DNA of 64,000 nucleotides from Gemmataceae bacterium (GTDB lineage Bacteria > Planctomycetota > Planctomycetia > Gemmatales > Gemmataceae). The notes under the pieces are model-generated. The model saw only the letters and a list, made by a program, of their open reading frames with translations, searched no databases and was not told the origin of the DNA. Below are positions 45,606-54,134 of this stretch, in pieces. The first letter of the stretch is position 1. Each line of letters starts with the position of its first letter. The position numbers were made by a program, and so were the translations under genes. The DNA is taken from assembly GCA_019636445.1 (NCBI GenBank), contig JAHBXO010000004.1, forward strand, positions 124,001-188,000. Reading direction: 5' to 3'.

Positions 45606-48023
45606 TCAATTCGGTATCAGCTTTTCGATCCAACTCATCAATGCGGCGATCTCCCAGACGTTCGTCTCGGACTTCTTCAAGCGGTGGAGTTTCCCGGCCA
45701 TATCCCAGCCATCGTTCGCGGTGTTCAGCAGAACGGCCGTCGCGATCGGTTTCATTCCCGGATACGGCTCGTTGATCGCGCTCCAGAGCTTGCGATTGAC
45801 GAATTCGCCGACGGATTCCTTCGTGGGGCCGGCGATCTCCAGATCGACCTTGAACGCGGAACCGTCGAACCGGGCGTGGAGCGCGATCCGCTCGACACCG
45901 AGTTCCGCGAGAGAAAGTCCGTCCGGTATGTTCCAATCGCCGGAGGCGACGAAGGTGAACGCCGGCCGATCGGGATCGGCGGGATCGGGCAGGGCCGCGA
46001 GGAAATCCTCGGCCAGTTTCGGCTTGCGGTTGGCGGTGCGCCGGGCCAAGTCGAGGAGAAACGGCTCGTCGTTCGCGAGCGTGTAGCCGCGCCGCGACGG
46101 GGATACGAGTCCACGGATTCTCGATGTGTCGGGGCCGAATTTCAGCTTGCGGCCCTCGCCGAGGGCTTCCGATTTCATGTCGGGCCACTTGTCGAGTCGC
46201 GCACGCCAGGCCGCATCAAGATGCTCTCCTTCCACGGTCGCCGCGAAGGAAGTCGATCGCCCCGGGCCTAATGCGATCGTGTAGCGTTCGCCGGCGCGGG
46301 CATCGAACTGGAATTTGGTCGCGAGGTTCTCAAAGGCTTTCTGGAGTCGCGTGCCGACACGATCGCGCGCCGCCGGCCATACCGCGCCCGGATGAACCAC
46401 GATGGCCGCGGCCGTCTGTTCCGGAAGGTTGATCCAGGCGGGCGGCAGTGAGGCGACCGGGACGGGGGGTGGCGGTTCGGACGGTTTCTGTTCGACGACC
46501 GGAGCCTTGACTTCCGGCTTGGGCTTGAACACCAGCCAGCCCGCGATCGCGAGGATGGCAATGCCGGTCATCCCCAGCGCGATCGGGACCCAATTCGTTT
46601 CCCGACGCCGTTTCCGGTTCGACTGTCGCGACTTCGCAATCCGTTTCTTGCGTGCGAGTTCGGCTTCGGTATCCCGGCTGCGCGTATCGTCGCTTGAACC
46701 GGGAGCGCTGCGCGTCCTGTCGCCCGACGATCCCTTCCGCCGCGTTGCGATGGGGCTGACCGGCACGGCGTCGTGGCTGTCTGCTTCGCGCGGAACAAGC
46801 CGCACGGATTTCCGAACCGCGGGTTTCGGTTCGGGGGCACGTGAGACCACCTCCGCTTCCAATACCCGAACCGCCGGCTGAGCGGCCGTGTCCCCGCCCG
46901 GCACTGCCGCCGCGCCCGCGGCGGGCACGTGATCCGGCATCGTCAACACGATCTCCGGGACGTTTGCCAGCCCTTCCGCGGTGAACTGGGCCAAGACCTT
47001 GGCGACTTCGCCGGCCGTTTGAGGCCGGTCCTCGGGCCGCTTCGCCATCATCTTCAGCATGGCCCGCATCATCTCGTCCGGCACGTCGGGCCGCTGCTTG
47101 CGGATCTCTGGCGGTGGATCGAGTTGATGCCGGAGCAGCTTGTCGATGGGCGTGCCGTCGGGAAAGGGGGGCTTGCCGGTCAGAAGGTAATAAAGCGTGC
47201 AGCCGAGGGAATAGATGTCGGCGCGGCGGTCGACGGTGCTGGAGTTTTTCGCTTGTTCCGGGGCCATGTAGTCCGGCGTGCCGACGACCGTGCCGTCGCG
47301 AGTCAGTTCGGTGTTCGCGGCATCGTTCTCCTCGATGAGGGAACGCACCAGCCCCATGTCGAGGATGCGCACGATGGCGACGCCGTCGGTGCCTGGCAGG
47401 GCGCGTTCGCCGCTGACGAGCATGTTGGAGGGCTTGATGTCGCGATGGATCAGGTCGTGTTCGTGCGCATGCTGAAGGCCGAGCGCGCCCTGGCGGATGT
47501 ATTCGGCCGCTTCCGGGAAGGGTAGCGGGCCAAACTCCTTCACCATTCGTGCCAGGTCCGAACCGTAAACGAACTCCATGGCGAGGAAGTAGCGGCCCTG
47601 GGCCTCGTCGGCGTCCAACAATGAAACGATGTTGGGATGATTGAGCTTCGCGGCGGCGGCGGCTTCGCGGCGGTAGCGGCCGACGACGGTCTTGTTCGCC
47701 ATCAGGTGCGCCCGGACCACCTTGAGCGCGACGAGTTTGCCGGACTTGCACTGGATCGCCTTGAAGACCTTGCCCATCCCCCCTTCGCCGATCTTGTCGA
47801 GGACGAGGTAATTGCCGAAGAGGATCTCCGAGAGGCGATTCAGCCGAACCTTACGCGTCTGGTAGGCGGTGAGCAATTTGGCGGTCCACAGCCGGTCGGC
47901 GAGGCTGACGGGGTCGGATTTCGCTTCGGCGGGGATCGCGTCCAGTACGGCGAGTTGGTCGGTGGTGAACTGCCCGCTGGCGCGAAGGGCGAGAAACAAC
48001 TGTTCGGGCGTGAACGGATCCAT
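45606..48023 (-). CDS. Membrane Ser/Thr kinase with extracytoplasmic domain
   Basis: This 805-residue protein has a small N-terminal helical domain (about 1-65), a complete Hanks kinase (about 70-335: GEGGMGKV, the VALKVV lysine, HRDIKPSN, a DMG in place of DFG, APEQ), a long Arg/Ser-rich linker (about 400-500), one membrane helix (about 515-533, WVPIALGMTGIAILAIAGW), and a 260-residue C-terminal domain that was not recognised. That last part should lie in the periplasm and may sense a ligand. The DFG-to-DMG change is found in some active kinases. Start ATG 48023 is preferred; a GTG at 48056 would add 11 residues. Confidence 0.88.
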   Translation of the reverse strand: MDPFTPEQLFLALRASGQFTTDQLAVLDAIPAEAKSDPVSLADRLWTAKLLTAYQTRKVRLNRLSEILFGNYLVLDKIGEGGMGKVFKAIQCKSGKLVALKVVRAHLMANKTVVGRYRREAAAAAKLNHPNIVSLLDADEAQGRYFLAMEFVYGSDLARMVKEFGPLPFPEAAEYIRQGALGLQHAHEHDLIHRDIKPSNMLVSGERALPGTDGVAIVRILDMGLVRSLIEENDAANTELTRDGTVVGTPDYMAPEQAKNSSTVDRRADIYSLGCTLYYLLTGKPPFPDGTPIDKLLRHQLDPPPEIRKQRPDVPDEMMRAMLKMMAKRPEDRPQTAGEVAKVLAQFTAEGLANVPEIVLTMPDHVPAAGAAAVPGGDTAAQPAVRVLEAEVVSRAPEPKPAVRKSVRLVPREADSHDAVPVSPIATRRKGSSGDRTRSAPGSSDDTRSRDTEAELARKKRIAKSRQSNRKRRRETNWVPIALGMTGIAILAIAGWLVFKPKPEVKAPVVEQKPSEPPPPVPVASLPPAWINLPEQTAAAIVVHPGAVWPAARDRVGTRLQKAFENLATKFQFDARAGERYTIALGPGRSTSFAATVEGEHLDAAWRARLDKWPDMKSEALGEGRKLKFGPDTSRIRGLVSPSRRGYTLANDEPFLLDLARRTANRKPKLAEDFLAALPDPADPDRPAFTFVASGDWNIPDGLSLAELGVERIALHARFDGSAFKVDLEIAGPTKESVGEFVNRKLWSAINEPYPGMKPIATAVLLNTANDGWDMAGKLHRLKKSETNVWEIAALMSWIEKLIPN

Positions 48024-48176
48024 CGCTGGTCGGGCTACCGCCGTGGGAGAAGCCACAGTCGCATCCGGACCGCGGTTCCCTGATTGTACTTCGCAACGGG
48101 GCGCAATGTTCGGGAAAAACCGCCCCTGACGGTTTCACGGACGAAGACTTCGCCAACGAAATCGGATAGATTGGTG

Positions 48177-48204
48177 TTAATTGTTTGGTGTAAGCCGATA
48201 CTAT
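48177..48204 (+). promoter_or_regulatory. Putative promoter of the 52-residue membrane protein
   Basis: TTAATT (48177-48182) and TACTAT (48199-48204) are 16 nt apart, and the -10 ends 32 nt before the ATG at 48237. The surrounding 100 bp are AT-richer than the neighbourhood. Confidence 0.35.
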
Positions 48205-48236
48205 CCGGGATGGTATCGTTGCGTGGGAGAACCGCC

Positions 48237-48395
48237 ATGACCGCCGACACGGATGAGGAGTCCCGACATCCCGGCGGGACGAGTTCGCCGGCGTATCGGA
48301 TCGCATTCCAGGCGTGGATCGCCATTTTCCTGCTCGTCATCTGCACCAGCCTCCTTCGATATCTGGGGATGTGGGCCACGATGGCGAACCGCTAG
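48237..48395 (+). CDS. Small single-pass membrane protein
   Basis: This 52-residue protein has a hydrophilic N-terminus (MTADTDEESRHPGGTSSPA) and one membrane helix (FQAWIAIFLLVICTSLLRYL). No family was recognised. GGGAGA 8 nt before the ATG and a promoter-like sequence upstream support it; the open frame continues further upstream but without coding character. It lies divergent from the large kinase gene, with 213 nt between their start codons, and 47 nt ahead of the amidohydrolase gene. Confidence 0.6.
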   Translation: MTADTDEESRHPGGTSSPAYRIAFQAWIAIFLLVICTSLLRYLGMWATMANR

Positions 48396-48430
48396 GACGG
48401 CCCGCGATTCCCACCGGCCGACCTATCGGT

Positions 48431-48436
48431 TAGCAT
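48431..48436 (+). promoter_or_regulatory. -10-like element (TAGCAT) adjacent to a start codon
   Basis: TAGCAT ends 6 nt before the ATG of the amidohydrolase gene, which would place transcription start at the start codon. Confidence 0.25.
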
Positions 48437-48442
48437 GGGAAC

Positions 48443-49288
48443 ATGATCGACGCGCACCTTCACGTCGTTCCGCCGCAGATTCCCGGGGCCGGGAGTCTGG
48501 CTCCCGTGCTGCGCCTGCCGCCGGAGCGAGTCGCCGCGATCGTTCGCGAGGAGTTGCTATCGGCCGGCATCCGCCGCGCCTTCGCGATGGGCGAATGGCG
48601 CATCACCGGCGAGGATCCGCTAGGCGTCAACCGGACCCTGGAAATCGCCGCTCACGTGCCGGAACTGTCCGCGGTCGGCGTGATGGACCCGACGAAGGAC
48701 CCCGCGGATCGCGAACACTTCGACCGTGTCGCCGCTGTGCTCGCCACCGGTCGCGTGGCCGCGCTGAAGGGTTATCTCGGATACCTGCACTTCGACACCG
48801 CGCACCCGACCTATCGCCGTTATTACGAACTGGCCGAACGATTCGACCTGCCCGTGATCTTCCACACCGGCGACACGTTCTCCCCGTACGCGAAGCTCAA
48901 ATACGCCCACCCCCTCACCGTGGATGAAGTGGCGGTCGACCATCCGGGCGTCCGTTTCGTGATGGCGCATCTCGGCAATCCCTGGACGCTGGACGCGGCC
49001 GAGGTCATCTACAAGAACGTCAACGTCTGGGCGGACCTCTCGGGCATCGTGATCGGCGAGGAGCACGAGTTGATCGGACCCGCGGCGCACGCGGAACTGG
49101 TCGATTCGATCGACCGCGTGCAGAAGGCGATCCGCTACTGTGGCCGGCCAAACCGCTTCCTCTACGGGACCGACTGGCCGCTGGTGCCGATGGCCGCCTA
49201 TCGCGAGTTCATTACCGACATCATCCCGTCCGACATGCACGAACTCGTCTTCCGCGAGAACGCCGAACGGCTGTTCCGGGTGAAGTGA
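48443..49288 (+). CDS. Amidohydrolase-family (TIM-barrel) metal-dependent hydrolase
   Basis: This 281-residue protein belongs to the amidohydrolase 2 family. The metal-site motifs are DAHLHV at the N-terminus, IFHTGD, MAHLGNPW and the final YGTDWP aspartate. Members decarboxylate or hydrolyse aromatic and lactone substrates; the specific reaction is not predictable here. It is cytoplasmic. A strong terminator follows 12 nt after the stop. Confidence 0.88.
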   Translation: MIDAHLHVVPPQIPGAGSLAPVLRLPPERVAAIVREELLSAGIRRAFAMGEWRITGEDPLGVNRTLEIAAHVPELSAVGVMDPTKDPADREHFDRVAAVLATGRVAALKGYLGYLHFDTAHPTYRRYYELAERFDLPVIFHTGDTFSPYAKLKYAHPLTVDEVAVDHPGVRFVMAHLGNPWTLDAAEVIYKNVNVWADLSGIVIGEEHELIGPAAHAELVDSIDRVQKAIRYCGRPNRFLYGTDWPLVPMAAYREFITDIIPSDMHELVFRENAERLFRVK

Positions 49289-49300
49289 ATCGCCACACAG

Positions 49301-49322
49301 CCCACGGACGTTCGTCCGTGGG
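49301..49322 (+). terminator. Rho-independent terminator
   Basis: A 9-bp stem (CCCACGGAC/GTCCGTGGG) with a 4-nt loop is followed by a T-rich tract ending in six T. Confidence 0.85.
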
Positions 49323-49391
49323 TTTCCTTCCGTTTTTTCATTAAGGAAACCCTTCGTCGCACGTTGTCTCTTCGAACGCGATGGAGGGGCC

Positions 49392-49892
49392 ATGTCACCG
49401 GATCGCGAGTGGATCCTCGCCGCCGTGGCGCGCTACGAACGTCCGCTATTGGCGTACGTCCGTCGCCTGCTGCCGGATGGCGATCGCGGCCGGGACGTGG
49501 TGCAGGACGCCTTTCTGCAACTCTGCAAACAGCCCCGCGAGGAGCTGGAAGCCCGACTGGCGCCGTGGCTGTTCGCGGTGTGCCGCCGTCGCGTCGTGGA
49601 CATCCTGCGAAAGGACAAGCGAATGGTCGCCACCCTGAAACCGATGGCCGAGCCGCCCGCCCGCGGCCCGGATCCGAATCAACAACTCGAAACGCGCGAC
49701 AGCGCCCGCGCCGTGCTGGAGCATCTGGAGACGCTGCCGCCCGACCAGAACGAAGCGGTGCGCCTGCGGTTCCACAATCAGTTCTCGTACCGCGAAATCG
49801 CCGAAGTGATGGGCCTGAGCGAATCGCATGTCGGTGTGCTGCTGCACACGGCCCTAAAGACGCTGCGGCAGTCGCTGCCGCACCTTGCGTGA
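49392..49892 (+). CDS. ECF-type RNA polymerase sigma factor
   Basis: This 166-residue protein is a group 4 sigma factor. Region 2 contains RDVVQDAFLQLCKQ and LAPWLFAVCRRRVVDILRK; region 4 contains LPPDQNEAVRLRFHNQFSY and EVMGLSESHVGVLLHTALKTL. It should control a small regulon. The downstream gene (50076) encodes a membrane protein whose cytoplasmic N-terminus resembles an anti-sigma helical domain, so a sigma/anti-sigma pair is likely. A family A inverted repeat occupies most of the gap between them. Confidence 0.93.
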   Translation: MSPDREWILAAVARYERPLLAYVRRLLPDGDRGRDVVQDAFLQLCKQPREELEARLAPWLFAVCRRRVVDILRKDKRMVATLKPMAEPPARGPDPNQQLETRDSARAVLEHLETLPPDQNEAVRLRFHNQFSYREIAEVMGLSESHVGVLLHTALKTLRQSLPHLA

Positions 49893-49903
49893 TCAGAAAC
49901 CAC

Positions 49904-50037
49904 TCCCTCTCCCCCGGCTTTGCGGGGGAGAGGGCCGGGGTGAGGGGGCAAGAGCATTCGAGACACGATGAATGTCTCGCGATCGCGAAGACCCCCTCAC
50001 TCTAACCCTCTCCCCCGCAAAGCCGGGGGCGAGGGGA
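49904..50037. repeat. GC-rich inverted repeat, family A copy 2
   Basis: Arms 49904-49948 and 49992-50037 are near-perfect inverted copies, each with its own inner hairpin (CCCCCGGCTTTGCGGGGG type). They share the GAGGGCCGGGGTG core with the copy at 7426-7540. The 43-nt loop holds another small hairpin (CGAGACA/TGTCTCG). It lies between the ECF sigma gene and the VWA gene. Confidence 0.88.
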
Positions 50038-50075
50038 CCGGAGTGTCCCCGAATTTTCCTGACAAGGAACCACCC

Positions 50076-52379
50076 ATGACTCCCGATATCTTCGAAACGA
50101 AACTCACCGCTTACGCTCTCAACGATCCGAGCCTGACGGACGCTGAGCGAGCCGAAATCGAGGCCCGCCTGCGGACCGACCCGGCCGCCCGGCAAGCGCT
50201 CGAGGAGACGCGCCAGGTCGGCCACCTGCTCCTCAAAAGCCTCGCGGCCGAAGCGCAGGCCGTGGAGGCGAAGCTCCCCGCGACCGTCGCGAGTACGCTG
50301 GCGAAACCGAAGCCGTCGTCGTTCAACCGGTTCGCGATCACGATCGCGTCGCTGGCGGCCGTGGTGATGCTCGCGGTCTTCGTCGGCCGGCCGATGTGGG
50401 AGCGGAATTCGCCGAACGGCGGCTACGCGGCCAAGGCGGCCCCCGTCGATGGCGACGCGTTTGGGGATGGTCGAGTTTTGGCCAAAAAGTCGAGTGGTCG
50501 CGAATTGTCTCTGAATAGAGGATCCGCGAACGCCCTTCTCGTCGAGGTCGTCGACGAGAAATTGACCTCCGATCTTGCGCCGTCGGTCGGCAGTGGCGGA
50601 GCGCAGCCTTTCCCTCAGCAACCGTTCGGTGGCACGGGCTTCGGCGGTGGCACCGGCGCCGGGATGCAGAAGGGGGCCGGGTTCGGCGGTGGCGGGTTCG
50701 GCGGTGGCGGCTACCTTCCCCCCGGCGCCGGCGTCGGCGCGCCCAGCGGCTCGACCACTGCGACCCCGCCGGCCGACTACTCGAAGCTCCCCGCATCGAA
50801 CCCGACCATGCCTTCTCCCGTTGCTGCTCCGGTCGTGGCCACGGATGAAGCGCCTGCCGTCGCGCTCCCCAAAGGGCGTGAAATCAGTGAACAAGAGTCC
50901 GCCGCCAAGGGCGACGGCTACCACGCGTCCGGCAACAACTACCGGCAGCTCGTCGAGAATGCCTTCACGCGCGTGCAGGGCCAGGATGCCCTCTCCACCT
51001 TCGGCGTCGACGTCGACACCGCCAGCTACTCCATCGTCCGCAACTACCTGAACCGCAACGCCATCCCGCACCCGGACGCCGTGCGGCTCGAGGAGATGAT
51101 CAACTACTTCCCCTATCGCGACGCCCCGCCGGACGGCAATGACCCGTTCACCGTCCGCGTCGAGATGGCCGAGTGCCCGTGGAAGCCCACCCACCGGCTC
51201 GCCCGCGTCGCCCTCAAGGCGAAGCCGATCGACAACGCCAAGCGGCCGCCGAGCAACCTCGTCTTCCTCGTGGACGTGTCCGGCTCCATGAACGAGCCGA
51301 ACAAGCTCCCGCTCGTCAAGGAGGCGATGAAGCTGCTCGTCTCGCAGCTCGGCGAGAACGACCGCGTCGCCATCGTCGTCTACGCCGGCGCCAGCGGTCT
51401 GGTGCTGGACAGCACGAACGCCAGCAAGAAGGACGTGATCATCAACTCGCTCGATTCCCTCGCGGCCGGCGGGTCCACCAACGGCGGCGCGGGCATCCAA
51501 CTCGCCTACGACGTGGCGATCAAAAACTTCATCGAGAAGGGCACCAATCGCGTCATCCTCTGCACCGACGGCGACTGGAACGTCGGCACCACCGGCACCG
51601 ACGGCCTCGTCAAGCTGATCGAGGACAAGAAGAAGTCCGGCGTCTTCCTCTCCGTCTTCGGCTTCGGCATGGGCAACCTTCGTGACGAGATGATGGTCCA
51701 ACTCGCCGGCAAGGGGAACGGCAACTACGGCTACATCGACACCATCGCCGAAGCCAAGAAGGCCCTCGTCGAGCAGATCTCCGGCACGCTCGTCACCGTC
51801 GCCAAGGACGTGAAGATCCAGATTGAGTTCAACCCCGTCAAGATCGCGGCCTATCGCCTGATCGGCTACGAGAAGCGGAAGCTCGCCGCTAAGGACTTCC
51901 ACAACGACAAGAAGGACGCCGGCGAGATGGGCGCGGGCCACGTCGTCACGGCGCTCTACGAACTGGTGCCGGTGGGCGCGGCCGTGACGTCGGAGGAGAA
52001 GAAGAACGAAGGCCTGCGGTACCAGGCGAATCCGAAGGTCGTCGAGCAGCCGAAGGGGGACGTGGACGCAAAGGTGGCGAGCGAAGCGTTCGTGGTGAAG
52101 CTCCGCCACAAGCTGCCCGACGCGGACAAGAGCACGCTCCGCGAGATTCCGGTCGGCGATGTGGCGAAGAGCTACGACAAGGCGAGCGAGGATTTCCAGT
52201 TCGCCTCGGCCGTGGCCGCGTTCGGGATGCTGCTGAAGCAATCGCCGTACAAGGGCCAGGCGAGCTATGCCCTTGTCGAGGAACTCGCCCAATCGGCGAT
52301 GACGCACGACCCCGGCCAGTACCGCGCGGAGTTCCTGAGTCTGGTCCGGAAAGCGAAAGCCCTGACCGGTCAGAAGTAA
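50076..52379 (+). CDS. Membrane VWA-domain protein with anti-sigma-like N-terminus
   Basis: This 767-residue protein has a cytoplasmic helical domain (about 1-80, FETKLTAYALNDPSLTDAER), one membrane helix (about 86-104), a Gly/Pro-rich region (about 180-250), a YfbK-type N-terminal domain, and a von Willebrand factor A domain with an intact MIDAS (DVSGS, D400-S402-S404) followed by a DUF3520-like C-terminus. The cytoplasmic part has the size and placement of a membrane anti-sigma factor. The VWA part would face the periplasm and bind a metal-dependent ligand. AAGGAA 8 nt before the ATG supports the start. It is the second gene of the ECF locus. Confidence 0.88.
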   Translation: MTPDIFETKLTAYALNDPSLTDAERAEIEARLRTDPAARQALEETRQVGHLLLKSLAAEAQAVEAKLPATVASTLAKPKPSSFNRFAITIASLAAVVMLAVFVGRPMWERNSPNGGYAAKAAPVDGDAFGDGRVLAKKSSGRELSLNRGSANALLVEVVDEKLTSDLAPSVGSGGAQPFPQQPFGGTGFGGGTGAGMQKGAGFGGGGFGGGGYLPPGAGVGAPSGSTTATPPADYSKLPASNPTMPSPVAAPVVATDEAPAVALPKGREISEQESAAKGDGYHASGNNYRQLVENAFTRVQGQDALSTFGVDVDTASYSIVRNYLNRNAIPHPDAVRLEEMINYFPYRDAPPDGNDPFTVRVEMAECPWKPTHRLARVALKAKPIDNAKRPPSNLVFLVDVSGSMNEPNKLPLVKEAMKLLVSQLGENDRVAIVVYAGASGLVLDSTNASKKDVIINSLDSLAAGGSTNGGAGIQLAYDVAIKNFIEKGTNRVILCTDGDWNVGTTGTDGLVKLIEDKKKSGVFLSVFGFGMGNLRDEMMVQLAGKGNGNYGYIDTIAEAKKALVEQISGTLVTVAKDVKIQIEFNPVKIAAYRLIGYEKRKLAAKDFHNDKKDAGEMGAGHVVTALYELVPVGAAVTSEEKKNEGLRYQANPKVVEQPKGDVDAKVASEAFVVKLRHKLPDADKSTLREIPVGDVAKSYDKASEDFQFASAVAAFGMLLKQSPYKGQASYALVEELAQSAMTHDPGQYRAEFLSLVRKAKALTGQK

Positions 52380-52701
52380 AGGCGGATTCACCGCAAAGGA
52401 CGCAGAGAGGAATTCTGGGAAAATATCACCTGTGGGACCGCATGCCTTTCGGCCCCCAACGGGGCCACCGGAAATAGCCAGGGGTGACGGAGCGAAGCGA
52501 CGGAACCCCTGGAACCGAGTTCGATGATGATTGCAGCCCCGGAGGGGCGACCTTGCCGGCAAGGTCGCCCCTCCGGGGCTGCGGCTGTCCGTTCGTCATG
52601 TACTGGGGTTCCGCTGCGCTCCACCCCAGGCTATTTCCGGACGCCCCGTTGGGGCGACAAACCATCGACCCGGCAATCGCGTTCCGTCGTCGATTCGCCA
52701 T
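52380..52701. other. Intergenic region with nested inverted repeats (322 bp)
   Basis: No gene is seen. Most of the stretch (52454-52654) is a composite palindrome described separately. It separates convergent genes. Confidence 0.8.
52454..52654. repeat. Composite nested palindrome with a 50-bp perfect core
   Basis: The core 52533-52582 is a perfect 50-bp palindrome with no loop (halves beginning GCAGCCCCGGAGGGGC). Flanking arms pair as well: 52468-52485 (CCGGAAATAGCC...) with 52623-52640, and 52454-52465 (CCCCAACGGGGC) with 52643-52654. Two further hairpins (AGGGGT...ACCCCT and CTGGGG...CCCCAG) lie between core and arms. The whole could form a multi-branched structure in DNA or RNA. Confidence 0.92.
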
Positions 52702-54012
52702 TTAGGGAAGCGTCTTGATCTTCACGTTCCGGAAGGCCACCGGGTCGTTGTGGCCGCATAAGCCGAAATGGCCCTTGGCCGGGACACGGCCGGGGTGCTG
52801 CTCGGGGTTCTTGGCGACCGTCACCTTGCCGAGGTCGGCGTCGAGAATCAGCGTACCGTTGAGTTCGACTTGGATCGTCGTGCCCTTGACAGTTACCTGC
52901 TCATAGTTCCAATCGCCGACGGGGCGGGCGAAGCCGCGGTGGGCGGCCGCGAGTCCATAGGCGGAGCCGTTGAACTGGCGGACGTCGAGCTTGGCGTACT
53001 TCGGATGTTCGTCGTCGAGGACCTGGATTTCGCACATGGCGTCGACCGACGGCCGACCGGTGCCGGGAAAGCGGATGGCGAGGCCATTGTTGCCGCCGGG
53101 CGGGACCTTGTACTCCAGTGTGGCGACGAAGTCGGCGTACTCTTCGCTCGTGAAGATGAATCCGCCCTTCTTCGGTTTGCAGACGATGGTGCCGTCGACG
53201 ATGTCGTAGTTCTCGACCGGCCCGGCCCAGCCCGTGAAATCCTTGCCGTTGAAAGCGGGTTTGAAGCCGTTGCCGGCGACCTTGCCGAGCCAGTCGGTCG
53301 CTTCGGCCGTACCGATCGTGCGGACGAAGAGGTTGCGCCAGCGAATCTCGCCTCCGTGGGTCTGGAGCAGAATCGGGCCGGTCTTCGGCAGCGGTTTCTT
53401 GCGATCCCAGTAGTTCTCCATGCGAGCACCCTCGACGACGGCCTTGCCGTTCAGCCAGACCCACGTCCGCTCGCCGACCTGCACGATGCGGAACTGGTTC
53501 CACTGGCCGAACGGCTTGTCGGCGAGGACGAGCGGATCGCGGCCCGGGGTACCGGGAGTGTTGTTGAAGAGGCCGCCGGAACCGAGGTGCGGCTTTCGGT
53601 TCGGGTTCTTCGGATCGAACTTCTGGTTCGAGTCCCAGATCTGCACCTGGGGCGTGCCGCGCAGGTAGATGCCGGAGTCGGCCCCCGCGACGGTCTTGTA
53701 CTCGATGAGCAGTTCGATGTCGCCGTAGTCGGCATCCGTGGCGAGGTAGGCTCCCTTGCCGTCGTTGACGAGTTCGCCCTTGTCGACCGACCAGTGCTTC
53801 TTCGCGTCGGCGGTCCAGCCTTCGACCTTCTTCGCCTGATCGGCGGCCGGGAGTTTCGCAAAGTCGATCGGGCCGGCCCCCTTCTCATGGATCGCCCAGC
53901 CGTGCCAGCCGGCGAGGTCCTTGTCGTTGAAGAGGGCCGTGAAACCCTTCGGTGGCTCGGCGCGAACGTATGAAACGGCGAAGAGCAGAACGGCGAGAGT
54001 ACGAAGCGACAT
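52702..54012 (-). CDS. Secreted double DUF1080 protein (3-keto-disaccharide hydrolase family)
   Basis: This 436-residue protein has a signal peptide (MSLRTLAVLLFAVSYVRA) and two DUF1080/3-keto-disaccharide-hydrolase beta-sandwich domains (about 22-220 and 230-436). Each begins with the family pattern FTALFNDKDLAGWHG or FKPAFNGKDFTGWAG and ends in a strand with VKIK or NLFVR. These proteins act on carbohydrates outside the cytoplasm. It converges on the VWA gene over the nested repeat, and its 5' end lies 122 nt from the NIPSNAP gene. Confidence 0.92.
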   Translation of the reverse strand: MSLRTLAVLLFAVSYVRAEPPKGFTALFNDKDLAGWHGWAIHEKGAGPIDFAKLPAADQAKKVEGWTADAKKHWSVDKGELVNDGKGAYLATDADYGDIELLIEYKTVAGADSGIYLRGTPQVQIWDSNQKFDPKNPNRKPHLGSGGLFNNTPGTPGRDPLVLADKPFGQWNQFRIVQVGERTWVWLNGKAVVEGARMENYWDRKKPLPKTGPILLQTHGGEIRWRNLFVRTIGTAEATDWLGKVAGNGFKPAFNGKDFTGWAGPVENYDIVDGTIVCKPKKGGFIFTSEEYADFVATLEYKVPPGGNNGLAIRFPGTGRPSVDAMCEIQVLDDEHPKYAKLDVRQFNGSAYGLAAAHRGFARPVGDWNYEQVTVKGTTIQVELNGTLILDADLGKVTVAKNPEQHPGRVPAKGHFGLCGHNDPVAFRNVKIKTLP

Positions 54013-54097
54013 GGCGTAACCCGGTGGGAGGCTGCGGATACCCAGAGCCTATGCGAACAACGGCGTCGGTTCAACTTCCTGGTTGCGTCGACATCGC

Positions 54098-54103
54098 TAG
54101 AAC
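54098..54103 (+). promoter_or_regulatory. -10-like element (TAGAAC) of the NIPSNAP gene
   Basis: TAGAAC ends 31 nt before the ATG at 54135. No clear -35 box is seen. Confidence 0.33.
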
Positions 54104-54134
54104 AATGCAGACCGTCTTTCCCCGGAGGTTCCGC

